From the IMG/VR virus record IMGVR_UViG_3300019871_000004, positions 1 through 43,627 of that record: a DNA stretch of 43,627 nt; one strand, written 5' to 3'. The stretch's first letter is position 1, and every line of letters begins with the position of its first letter. Made by a program: the position numbers and the translations under genes. The notes below the pieces were generated by a model. That model was not told where the DNA came from, made no database searches, and saw only the letters and a program-made list of their open reading frames with translations. The stretch comes from a virus. Shown here piece by piece: positions 26,091 through 33,908 of this stretch.

Positions 26091-27293
26091 ATGGCCGGTA
26101 CCCTTGCGTCGCTCGAACCGACGCTGGAGCGCGTCTACGCGCCGAAAAAAGTAGTTGAGCAGCTCTACCAGGAAAATCGTTTCTGGGAAAAAATCAAGAA
26201 AACCGATCAGTACACGATCGGTGAAGAAGCCCGCGTGGTCCTCCACGACCGGCGCAACGGCGGTTTCACCAACCTCCCCGAAGGCGGCGGCGCGCTGAAC
26301 AAAGCGGGCCAGCAGGGATTCCGCAAAGCGGGATTCAAATACAAGAACCACCACCAGCAGGTGGAAATCCAGGGTGAGGCGATCGACGGCACCAAAGGCG
26401 ACGCCAACGCGATCGTCGAAGCCGTCGACGTCGAAATCCAGGGCGCGATCAACGACATGAACCGCCAGCTCACCCGGCAGTCCTACATGGGTGGCAACGC
26501 GCTGATCACCGCCTGCCGTACGTCGTCCTCCAACAACGTCGACCTGAACCTGATCGAAGGCCTGAACGCCATCGAACGCGGCTGGATCTACGAAGGTCAG
26601 CAGGTGATGGTGGGTACGACCGCCTCGGCGGAATCCGTCGTGACCAAAACCGAAGTCACCGCGGTGGACGAAGCCAACGTCGCCTTCACGGTGGCGTCGG
26701 GCGCGGTCACCACGGAGTCCGCGACGTCGTTCGTCTCGAACGTCGGTGGCCGGGTCGGCACCGCCTCGAACGAGATGAACGGTCTCCGCAACATCGTCTC
26801 GGCGAACGAACTCGGCGGCCTCACCGCCGCCACCTCGCCGGTCTGGGCCGCGACGGTCAACTCGACCACGACCCAGTTGACGATCGCGGCGCTCCTCCAG
26901 GCCCAGCAGAAGATCCGCCAGCGTCAGGGTAAGACCCCGAACTTCTTCCTCACGGGGTTGAAGCAGCAGCGGCGCTTCTACGAACTGCTGGAGCAGCAGG
27001 TCCGCTACAACTCCGACGGCGGCCTCAATGCCGGTGGGGATGAATCGGCGAAGTGGAACGGGATGGAAATCTTCGGCGATCCCGATTGCTGGGACGAAGA
27101 TCTCTACATGGGCCACTTCGAGCACCTGTTCATGGTCGCGATGAAAGATCCGTACTGGCAGAACGCCATCACCGGGGGCAACATGCTCTCCTGGGCGCAG
27201 GGGTTCGACGCGTACGTGGGGAAGCTCACCTACCGCGCCAACCTGGCGGCCAACCGGCGTAACGACCTGTACCGCTTCTCGGCGCTCACCTAA
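26091..27293 (+). CDS. Major capsid protein
   Basis: 400 residues. The N terminus (TLASLEPTLERVYAPKKVVE), then LYQENRFWEKIKKTD, ARVVLHDRRNGGFTN and a long helix (AIVEAVDVEIQGAINDMNRQ) follow the HK97-fold coat proteins of podoviruses with a P22-like N terminus. The middle (about 180-245) is low-complexity Thr/Val/Ala-rich, probably a surface domain. It ends near YRANLAANRRNDLYRFSALT. The scaffold lies just upstream, and a hairpin lies just downstream. Confidence 0.9.
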   Translation: MAGTLASLEPTLERVYAPKKVVEQLYQENRFWEKIKKTDQYTIGEEARVVLHDRRNGGFTNLPEGGGALNKAGQQGFRKAGFKYKNHHQQVEIQGEAIDGTKGDANAIVEAVDVEIQGAINDMNRQLTRQSYMGGNALITACRTSSSNNVDLNLIEGLNAIERGWIYEGQQVMVGTTASAESVVTKTEVTAVDEANVAFTVASGAVTTESATSFVSNVGGRVGTASNEMNGLRNIVSANELGGLTAATSPVWAATVNSTTTQLTIAALLQAQQKIRQRQGKTPNFFLTGLKQQRRFYELLEQQVRYNSDGGLNAGGDESAKWNGMEIFGDPDCWDEDLYMGHFEHLFMVAMKDPYWQNAITGGNMLSWAQGFDAYVGKLTYRANLAANRRNDLYRFSALT

Positions 27294-27306
27294 GCCACCG
27301 AGCAAG

Positions 27307-27336
27307 ACCCGGCGGGGAGACGAACCCCCGCCGGGT
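27307..27336 (+). terminator. Hairpin after the coat gene
   Basis: ACCCGGCGGGG (27307-27317) pairs with CCCCGCCGGGT (27326-27336), an 11-bp stem with an 8-base loop. There is no T-run, so it probably acts as a partial terminator or protects the coat message, keeping coat synthesis above that of the genes that follow. Confidence 0.7.
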
Positions 27337-27358
27337 CCTCATCTGAAAGGAGACCGCA

Positions 27359-27685
27359 ATGCCGGTCACCGTCGTCAATGCGCTACCGGTCCCTTACCGG
27401 ATCGTCGGCAACCAGAAGAAGACCGTCAACAAAGTCACCTGCTCCACCGTCTACGTCTCGGAAGGCGAACTCCTCACCCCCGCCCAGTTGGGGCTGAACG
27501 CCGTCGAGTACGCCGACTGCAACGTCCTCGCCTCCAACGGCGTGGAAGCCACCCCGGTGACGAGTGCGAGCTATGTCCCGGCGACGGGGAAGCTGAAACT
27601 GACCAACGGCAAAACCGCCGCCGAACTCGCCGCGGGTGTGGCGACCGCCACCGTCGTGGTCCAGGTCGAGGCCTACGGCAACTGA
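27359..27685 (+). CDS. Possible head decoration protein
   Basis: 108 residues, beta-rich and poor in charged residues (MPVTVVNALPVPYRIVGNQK, VTCSTVYVSEGELLTP, ATVVVQVEAYGN). GAAAGGAG precedes the ATG. Size, composition and place right after the coat gene suggest a small head-decoration or head-closure protein; no family match is clear. Confidence 0.6.
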   Translation: MPVTVVNALPVPYRIVGNQKKTVNKVTCSTVYVSEGELLTPAQLGLNAVEYADCNVLASNGVEATPVTSASYVPATGKLKLTNGKTAAELAAGVATATVVVQVEAYGN

Positions 27686-28203
27686 TGGAAGACCGGTATG
27701 GGTTGGTGCCTCCGGAGGTCAAGGCCCGTGTCGAGGCCGAGGAGTACAACGATCGCCAGGCGAGGGCGGGACTGGCCATATCCACCGCCCTGAAGGCGCT
27801 GGACCCCGACCTGGACCTGGTCTTCGTCCGTCACGACGCCGCCCCCGAGAGCCTGCCGCCGGGGGCGGCGCCGGGGCGCTGGCACGTCCGCAACAAAGGG
27901 GCGACGCTCCTGCCGACGTTCACCCCGATCGAGACGCCGGAGGGCAAGTACAGGGAACCCGACTCGGGGATCCTCCACGAATACGCGTCCAGGGACATGC
28001 GCAAGGCCGACGTCAGGGCCGCGACCTTCGACCGCCCCCACCGTGAAAAGCGGGAGCGCGACCGGAAGAAGGCCCTGGAGACCGAGCAGCGGCGCGACGA
28101 ACTCGCCGCCGACCTGAAGACCGGCCGCCGGATCCCCGGTGACCGGGGGATGCACAGACGACTCTGGGACCGAGGGGGTGCGCCATCAACACCGAAGAAC
28201 TGA
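27685..28203 (+). CDS. Charged phage protein, unknown
   Basis: 172 residues, rich in Arg, Glu, Asp. It begins MEDRYGLVPPEVKARVEAEE and ends with a basic region. Proteins of this size between coat and adaptor are often head-tail connection or assembly factors. It starts at 27685, overlapping the previous stop by one base, and its own stop forms a CTGA overlap with the adaptor gene. Confidence 0.65.
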   Translation: MEDRYGLVPPEVKARVEAEEYNDRQARAGLAISTALKALDPDLDLVFVRHDAAPESLPPGAAPGRWHVRNKGATLLPTFTPIETPEGKYREPDSGILHEYASRDMRKADVRAATFDRPHREKRERDRKKALETEQRRDELAADLKTGRRIPGDRGMHRRLWDRGGAPSTPKN

Positions 28204-28790
28204 CCGCGGAATTCCTCGGGCGTGGCTTCGACTACATGTCGAACGAAAAGGCCCTTCAGTATCTGAACGCCAGCTACCAGGTCGACATCTGCGAAGCGGA
28301 GGACTGGCCGTTCCTGGCCGAAGAAGTCAGCGGCACCGCGCCCCTGGTCATCTCCTCGATGCGTTCCCTGGAGTACGTGATCGACACGACCTCCGAACGG
28401 AAGCTGGTCGCGATCGACCGGCGGAACCTGACCGACGACTTCACGGTCAAATTCACCACCCCGGGGCCGCCGCTCTTCTACTTCATCGACGGCGAAGCCG
28501 AAATCGAAGTCTTCCCCGCCAACACGACCGACATCCTCACGGCGCGTTACTACCGGACCCCCGTCAGGCTGGCCGGCGCAGGGATCCCGGTCATCCCGGA
28601 ACGCTTCCACTCGCTGATCATCGACGGCGCCGTCGCCAGGGCCTACGAGGACAGTGACGACTACGAACTGGCCCAGAACGCCAACACCAAATTCACCGAA
28701 CGACTCCAGAAGATGACCAGCGCACTGATGGAAAAGCTCCGCGACGGTCCCGACGGATACGTCGCCATCCTCGACCCCTACGTGCTCTAG
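28200..28790 (+). CDS. Tail tubular A-like adaptor, CTG start
   Basis: 196 residues, the size of T7 gp11. The pattern FLGRGFDYMSNEKALQYLNA, then CEAEDWPFL and a beta-rich middle matches phage adaptor proteins that ring the portal and carry the nozzle. No ATG, GTG or TTG precedes this conserved N terminus; CTG at 28200 overlaps the upstream TGA as CTGA and gives MTAEFLGRG. ATG at 28236 would cut off the first 12 residues. An upstream ATC at 28185 after GAGGGGG is another possibility. Confidence 0.75.
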   Translation: MTAEFLGRGFDYMSNEKALQYLNASYQVDICEAEDWPFLAEEVSGTAPLVISSMRSLEYVIDTTSERKLVAIDRRNLTDDFTVKFTTPGPPLFYFIDGEAEIEVFPANTTDILTARYYRTPVRLAGAGIPVIPERFHSLIIDGAVARAYEDSDDYELAQNANTKFTERLQKMTSALMEKLRDGPDGYVAILDPYVL

Positions 28791-30383
28791 ATGCCGGGCT
28801 ACACCAGCTACCCCTTCGAGTCCTTCGGCAAAGGCCTGAACCTCCAGGCCAAGCCGGACGCCGTCTCCCCCGAAGAGTGCATCGACGCCCTGAACGTCCT
28901 CTACTCCGACCGGGGCGCGATCACCCAACGGCCGGGGTACGAAGCCCTGACCGCGGCCCTGACCAACCGGGTCGACTCCCTCGAACCGTTCTACACGGCG
29001 AGCGGCACCAGGCAGCTCCTGGCCGGCTGTGGGACGCGCCTGGAGGGCCTCGAAGCATCGGGCACGGTGAAAGCCTCGAAAACCGGGCTTCAGGGCGGAC
29101 CGTGGAGCTTCTGCCGGTTCAGCGCCCCCACCGCCGAAGCCGCCTATGCGGGCAACGGGCTCGACACCACCCAGAAGTGGAACGGGACCGAATGGACCTC
29201 GCCGACCGCGACGGTGAACGGCGAAGCCGCGAAAGCGATGCCGAAGGCCCGCTACCTGTCGATCCAGACGCCGGACAACCGGATGGTCGCGACCGGCTTC
29301 AGCACGACGAACGGAGGCCCTGCGGGATCGGCATCGTCGCCGTCGCACGTCTACTGGTCGGAGCCCGGCCTACCCGAGGAATGGAAGACCGCCGGGACGG
29401 AAACCAACCCCGCCAACAGCCTCATCCTGAGTCCCGGCGACGGCGAGCCGATCACCGGGGTGATCACCTGGCGCGAGCTCCTGTTCATCTTCAAGGAAAC
29501 GAAGTTCTTCGTCTTCTACGGCAACTCGACCGACGCCAAAGGCAACCCGCTCTTCAACTACCGCACGGTCGAAGCCGGTGCCGGGTGCATCTCACCACGC
29601 GCGATCGTCGCCCACCGCACGGGTGTCTACTTCCTCGGCCGCGGGGGCGTCTACCGGACCACGGGCCAGGAGCCGGTACTGATCTCCGACCTGGTCGAAC
29701 CGATCTTCGAAGGCGCCCCCTCGGCCTTTTACACGGGAGGAGTCCTCTCCAACATCAACCTCCTGAACTGCGCGATGGGCGTCTACGGGGACAGGGTCTA
29801 CCTGGCCTACACGTCGTTACCGAGCACGGTGAACAACCGGATACTGGTCTACGACCCGACCTTCGAGTGGTGGTCGCTCTACGACATCCCGGCCTCGGTG
29901 ATGACCAACTTCCGGGTGGCGGCGGGGATCGAAGAGCTCGTCTTCGGCTACTCCTCGGGGGAAAACAAGATCGGCCGCCACAACCTTACCTCGACGAACG
30001 ACGTCGGGGCCGCGATCAGCTCCTACTGGCGGTCGGGGTGGTTCGACCTCGGCAGCCCCGACGTCAAGACGCTCCGCTCCTCGAAGGTGTGGGGCTCTGG
30101 CATGGTGAACATGAGCCTGGGCTTCGACTTCCGCCAGGGCACCGGGAAATCGAACACGTTCAACTTCACCGTCGCCGGTTCCACGCAGTGGGGAGGGTCG
30201 ACCTGGGGCGGCGGTACCTGGGCCGAACCCCGCGGCCTGGTACCGGCAGAGCGCAGGATCGCCACGCGCGGGACCGTCTTCTCGGTCTACTTCAACAACA
30301 CGATCCTGAACCAGGAATGGTCGATCCACCGCATCGACCACCACCTGCGAGAGATCCGCAAACCCGAAACGATTGGTGCCTAG
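28791..30383 (+). CDS. Tail nozzle / tubular B-like protein
   Basis: 530 residues. An N-terminal tag (MPGYTSYPFESFGKGLNLQA) with AVSPEECIDALNVLYSDRGA is followed by repeated beta-rich stretches (GTRLEGLE, VYWSEPGLPEEW, ETKFFVFYGNS, VYFLGRGGVYRTTG), typical of the beta-propeller nozzle proteins of podoviruses. It would form the tail tip that carries DNA out. It directly follows the adaptor and precedes the fibre gene. Confidence 0.75.
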   Translation: MPGYTSYPFESFGKGLNLQAKPDAVSPEECIDALNVLYSDRGAITQRPGYEALTAALTNRVDSLEPFYTASGTRQLLAGCGTRLEGLEASGTVKASKTGLQGGPWSFCRFSAPTAEAAYAGNGLDTTQKWNGTEWTSPTATVNGEAAKAMPKARYLSIQTPDNRMVATGFSTTNGGPAGSASSPSHVYWSEPGLPEEWKTAGTETNPANSLILSPGDGEPITGVITWRELLFIFKETKFFVFYGNSTDAKGNPLFNYRTVEAGAGCISPRAIVAHRTGVYFLGRGGVYRTTGQEPVLISDLVEPIFEGAPSAFYTGGVLSNINLLNCAMGVYGDRVYLAYTSLPSTVNNRILVYDPTFEWWSLYDIPASVMTNFRVAAGIEELVFGYSSGENKIGRHNLTSTNDVGAAISSYWRSGWFDLGSPDVKTLRSSKVWGSGMVNMSLGFDFRQGTGKSNTFNFTVAGSTQWGGSTWGGGTWAEPRGLVPAERRIATRGTVFSVYFNNTILNQEWSIHRIDHHLREIRKPETIGA

Positions 30384-31034
30384 ATGTCGAAAGTAACCCT
30401 CCCGAGACTGAACCAGACCGGCGCCAACGAATGGTCCGACGTCGAAGCCAACGACGTCGCCCTGCGCGAAGTGGTGAACGGCGGCCTCGACAACGAAAAC
30501 ATCGCGCCGGGCGCGAACATCGCCCGCTCGAAGCTCGAAGCCAGCGCCCAGGGAGTCTCGGGAACGTGGTACACGCCGAAAGTCATCGCCACGGAAGAGA
30601 CGAGGGAAAATACGGCCTTCGGAACACTTCCGACCCCCGATGAAATCCCCGGTGTAATTGTTCCGGCCAATGGAGTTCTCCGCGTCAACTATCAGGCGCT
30701 ATGGAAGAACTCCGTCAAAGGGGCGGGACGCGCCACGCTGTTCATAGGGAGCAACCAGGCCCGTGAATTCCCCGGGACCTCCGTGATGGAAGCCCACATC
30801 GGGGGGGTCGAAGGTGGTCTCGCGTTCACGTTCTTGGCGACGCTGGGGGGCACCCTTTCATCCGGAGGCGGCGAATCGGAAGTGGGTGCGTTTCCGACCA
30901 CCGGAATGACGCTGGGTGTCATCGAATTCACGGTGGCGGCGGGGACCTATTCGATCAGTATGAGGTTCAAAGCGTCGTCGGGCTCCATCACCGTCAAGGA
31001 ACGGAAGATGGCCGTCGCTGTGCTCGGTACCTAG
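30384..31034 (+). CDS. Tail fibre or spike protein
   Basis: 216 residues. The N terminus (MSKVTLPRLNQTGANEWSDV, then NDVALREVVNGGLDNENIA, GANIARSKLEA) is a typical attachment segment of fibres; the rest is beta-rich with Gly, Thr and Ser, as in trimeric fibres. It is short, so it may be an adaptor for another receptor-binding protein such as the 21565 product. A hairpin follows at 31043. Confidence 0.7.
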   Translation: MSKVTLPRLNQTGANEWSDVEANDVALREVVNGGLDNENIAPGANIARSKLEASAQGVSGTWYTPKVIATEETRENTAFGTLPTPDEIPGVIVPANGVLRVNYQALWKNSVKGAGRATLFIGSNQAREFPGTSVMEAHIGGVEGGLAFTFLATLGGTLSSGGGESEVGAFPTTGMTLGVIEFTVAAGTYSISMRFKASSGSITVKERKMAVAVLGT

Positions 31035-31042
31035 AAAGGGGG

Positions 31043-31076
31043 CTGGGCGCTGCCCGATGGAGGCAGCAGCGCCCAG
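31043..31076. terminator. Strong hairpin between fibre and secreted moron genes
   Basis: CTGGGCGCTGC (31043-31053) and GCAGCGCCCAG (31066-31076) form an 11-bp stem with a 12-base loop. It lies between the plus-strand late operon and the convergent minus-strand gene 31112-31501. It lacks a T-run but may still separate the two transcripts. Confidence 0.65.
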
Positions 31077-31111
31077 AGGTTGTCTAGTCCCTCATCCCCC
31101 GAGGACGGAGG

Positions 31112-31501
31112 CTAACCGATCAGTCGATCGCGGCTGACGATGACAGAGAGCCTGCGCGGCCCGGAGAAGCTGACGAGGCTGACCCTGACCGGGTTGGCGG
31201 CGTCCGATGAGCATCCGAGCAGACGCACTCGTGCGACCACCCCACGGCCCAGGTACATGGCCCCGCAACGACCGAGCGCGGTCTGCCGAAGAGCCCCGCC
31301 GTCCTCTTCGCGCAGGGCCACGAAGACGGTGCCCGCGATCGGCCTGCTTTCCCACATCCGCACCGAGCCGGAGACCGTCAGGCCGGTCCGCTGGATCACT
31401 CGCTGCACCGGATGCTGCGGTTCCGGACCTGGCCCTGCCCGCGCCACTCCGGCGAAAGTACCGAACGTTAGACAGATTCCGAGTACCAAGAGTTTTCTCA
31501 T
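31112..31501 (-). CDS. Secreted protein on the opposite strand (moron)
   Basis: 129 residues. A signal peptide is clear: MRKLLVLGICLTFGTFAG, then ARA before the likely cleavage. The mature part is basic with two Cys (LGRCGAMYLG, LLGCSSDA). It is the only gene read against the late operon between 16.8 and 40.2 kb, so it probably has its own promoter and is expressed in the lysogen. Such genes often change the host envelope or block superinfection. A longer frame from 31942 would run through the 31520-31897 gene and was rejected. Confidence 0.65.
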   Translation of the reverse strand: MRKLLVLGICLTFGTFAGVARAGPGPEPQHPVQRVIQRTGLTVSGSVRMWESRPIAGTVFVALREEDGGALRQTALGRCGAMYLGRGVVARVRLLGCSSDAANPVRVSLVSFSGPRRLSVIVSRDRLIG

Positions 31502-31519
31502 GCAAAGGACGCTACCACT

Positions 31520-31897
31520 GTGACCCTGAAATTGCCAACCATCGTGCGCGATCCGGAGGTCCAACAGAACTTCGACAGGATCGCGATGCAGTTCCCGATC
31601 CAGGTCCAGAACATCGCAACCGGCTTCAAGCCTGTGGTCACAGGGAATGTCGCCGTCGCCGGGACGGTCGGCGCGGGCTCTGGCTTCTCGGCCGAAAAAA
31701 CCGCGACCGGGATCTACAAAATCACGCTGACCGTCGAACTCGCGACCAACGGTCTGATCTTCGCATTCTCCACGGAACAGAACCGAGCGATGCGAGCCTC
31801 GACCGGCATCGCCAAAAAAGTCTTCGTCGTCAACAGTGTGAGCTTCGGTGAAGCCCCGGCTGACACGGCCTTCAACTTCGTCGTCTACCCCACCTAG
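31520..31897 (+). CDS. Small beta-rich tail protein, unknown
   Basis: 125 residues from GTG. A helical N terminus (PTIVRDPEVQQNFDRIAMQF) is followed by a beta-rich part with Gly/Thr-rich repeats (VAVAGTVGAGSGFSAEKTAT). This layout, short helix then beta-structure, is common for spike or fibre-tip attachment proteins. It starts 19 bases from the divergent moron start. Confidence 0.6.
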   Translation: MTLKLPTIVRDPEVQQNFDRIAMQFPIQVQNIATGFKPVVTGNVAVAGTVGAGSGFSAEKTATGIYKITLTVELATNGLIFAFSTEQNRAMRASTGIAKKVFVVNSVSFGEAPADTAFNFVVYPT

Positions 31898-31904
31898 GAG
31901 ACCA

Positions 31905-32726
31905 ATGGCCAAGGCGATCGTCAACCACCCGCGCGTCGCCAACGGCGGGACCAGCGCCCAGAAGCCGAAGTCGGCGATCGGTGGCGCCAGGGCCTACCCC
32001 AACACGCCGCAGGGCCTGGTCAAACCCAAAGGGTTCGACAAAGAGTGGAGCGTCTTCCAGAAGTCGAAGCCCGCGAACGCGGCCATCGCCCCGATCTCCG
32101 CGGGTCCTGCCGCGCCCCAGACGAACGCGCAGCCGTTCAACGCGGCCTACGAACTCACCGCCGCCGGAGCGGAAAAACAGCTCGCGGATACCCAGGCCAA
32201 CCTCGGCTACAAAAAAACGGCCACCGAACAGGAATACGGGCTCGAAGGTCCCTACAGCGACTTCGCCACCAACCCGTACTCCAGGGCAGCCCTCCTCGAA
32301 CAGAGCTACCAGCGCGCGAACCGGGGGACGCAGAACGCCTCGGCCGCCTCGGGGCAGCTCTACGCGGGCTCCAACCAGAACGCCCAAGGGTACAACCGTG
32401 ACAGCCGCGACCTCGAACACAACAACCTCAGCTCGGCCTACGGCAAAGCCCTCGCGACGATCCGCGAAGAAGGCACCGCGGCCGAAAACCTGTCGCGGGA
32501 AAAGATCGCCGAAGCGGGCTGGAAACGACTCGAAGCCTCCGAAAGGGCCGCACTCGAACCCGAAGAATTCTCCGGCGGTGGCGGGGAAGGAGGCGGTGGT
32601 GGTGGCACCCCGAACCCTTACACCGAACAGGCGGGCGGGGTCACCAAGAAGGCCAAGGTCAAGACGAAGAGCGGCAAGACGACCACCACGAAGATCGGCG
32701 TCTCCGGCGCGAAGAAGGCGAGATAG
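31905..32726 (+). CDS. Internal virion protein 1 (ejection protein candidate)
   Basis: 273 residues from ATG at 31905 with TAGGAG upstream. A basic, Gly/Pro/Lys-rich N terminus is followed by a long helical, Ala/Gln/Asn-rich centre (ELTAAGAEKQLADTQANLGY, then AAENLSREKIAEAGW) and a Gly/Lys/Thr-rich C terminus. Together with the next two genes it forms a block like T7 gp14-gp15-gp16 or P22 gp7-gp20-gp16. The 31848 in-frame start was rejected because it would lie inside the preceding gene. Confidence 0.6.
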   Translation: MAKAIVNHPRVANGGTSAQKPKSAIGGARAYPNTPQGLVKPKGFDKEWSVFQKSKPANAAIAPISAGPAAPQTNAQPFNAAYELTAAGAEKQLADTQANLGYKKTATEQEYGLEGPYSDFATNPYSRAALLEQSYQRANRGTQNASAASGQLYAGSNQNAQGYNRDSRDLEHNNLSSAYGKALATIREEGTAAENLSREKIAEAGWKRLEASERAALEPEEFSGGGGEGGGGGGTPNPYTEQAGGVTKKAKVKTKSGKTTTTKIGVSGAKKAR

Positions 32727-33908
32727 ATGGCAGTCAAGGCTCCCCCGAAGGTGAACGGCAACAAGGGCAAGAAGAGCGGCGCCAAGGCGACGCAGCCGAA
32801 ACAGGGCCGCAACGAATACGCCTACCTGAAAGTCCCTGGTAACAAACAGGTCCACCAGGAAACCACCGCTGCCACCCAGCAGCAGTACCGGCCCACCGAA
32901 CGTGCGATCACCGCCGAAAAGCAGGCCTCCGAAAAACGCACCAAGGACATCGGCGGGTGGTGGAACGAATACCTGAAAGAAGTGGCAGGCTCCCAGGCCG
33001 CGACCGCGGCCGGAAGTGCCGCCGCCGCGCAGCAGGGCGCCAACTACATCACCGCCTCCTCCGCCGCCGACAACGCCAATACCAGCGCGCTCGACTCCCA
33101 GGCCGCAGCCTCCGCCGCTGCCCGTGGTCAGACCTACTCCCCGCAGGCCGCCGAACGCGGTGCGGCCTCCCAGGCGCAGCGCAACTACCTGAGCTCGGCA
33201 CTCGGCGCCGCCGCGGCCACCAGGGCCGCCACCGAGGGCGCCTACTTCGGAAAGCAGCGGGACATCGGCGCGGAGCAGAGGGCGACGTCGAGGACCGCGC
33301 AGTCGAAAACCACCCAGAAAATCGAAAAAGACCGCACCGAACTGAAGAAACAGCGCGGGGAATACGCCACCACCAAACTCGGCGAACTCCAGGACAAAAA
33401 CCGCAGCTACCTGATCCAGAAAAAAGCGTACGGGCTGGACACCAAAAAGTATCTGACGGCCAAGGGAGAAGGCAAGGCCGCCGCGGCCACCGCGGCCAAG
33501 GAAGCGACCACCGCGGCCTCGACCGCCGCCTCCGCGGCGGCCCGGGAAAACAAGCAGGAAACCGCCGCCGAAAAGCAGGCGAAGATCACCAACCGGCAGA
33601 ACCAGGAAAAGATCGACAACGAAACGGGGCCGGGCGAAAAGAAGGCGGGGGAAAAGAAAGAAGATCGTCACGAAGCGTGGGTGCAGTTGAACACCCTCTA
33701 CAAGTCCTCCTCGAAGAAGCCGAAGAACTCCCGGGAATGGCACGAATGGGCAGCGGCTCTCACCGCGGAATACAGCATCGCCCCGACGACCGCGGCATGG
33801 GCCGTCGAAACCTTCCGGAAGAAACTCGGCCGCCAGGCAGAAGCCAAAGCCGCGCAGGAAGCTGAAACCGGCGCCAACACGGCAGGCCCGGGAGGCAGCC
33901 ACCGCTAG
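32727..33908 (+). CDS. Internal virion protein 2 (ejection protein candidate)
   Basis: 393 residues, extremely Ala-rich and helical (ATAAGSAAAAQQGANYITAS, then long Lys/Glu/Ala repeats). This composition is typical of internal core or ejection proteins that form helical assemblies. It starts directly after the previous stop and overlaps the next start by one base. Confidence 0.6.
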   Translation: MAVKAPPKVNGNKGKKSGAKATQPKQGRNEYAYLKVPGNKQVHQETTAATQQQYRPTERAITAEKQASEKRTKDIGGWWNEYLKEVAGSQAATAAGSAAAAQQGANYITASSAADNANTSALDSQAAASAAARGQTYSPQAAERGAASQAQRNYLSSALGAAAATRAATEGAYFGKQRDIGAEQRATSRTAQSKTTQKIEKDRTELKKQRGEYATTKLGELQDKNRSYLIQKKAYGLDTKKYLTAKGEGKAAAATAAKEATTAASTAASAAARENKQETAAEKQAKITNRQNQEKIDNETGPGEKKAGEKKEDRHEAWVQLNTLYKSSSKKPKNSREWHEWAAALTAEYSIAPTTAAWAVETFRKKLGRQAEAKAAQEAETGANTAGPGGSHR

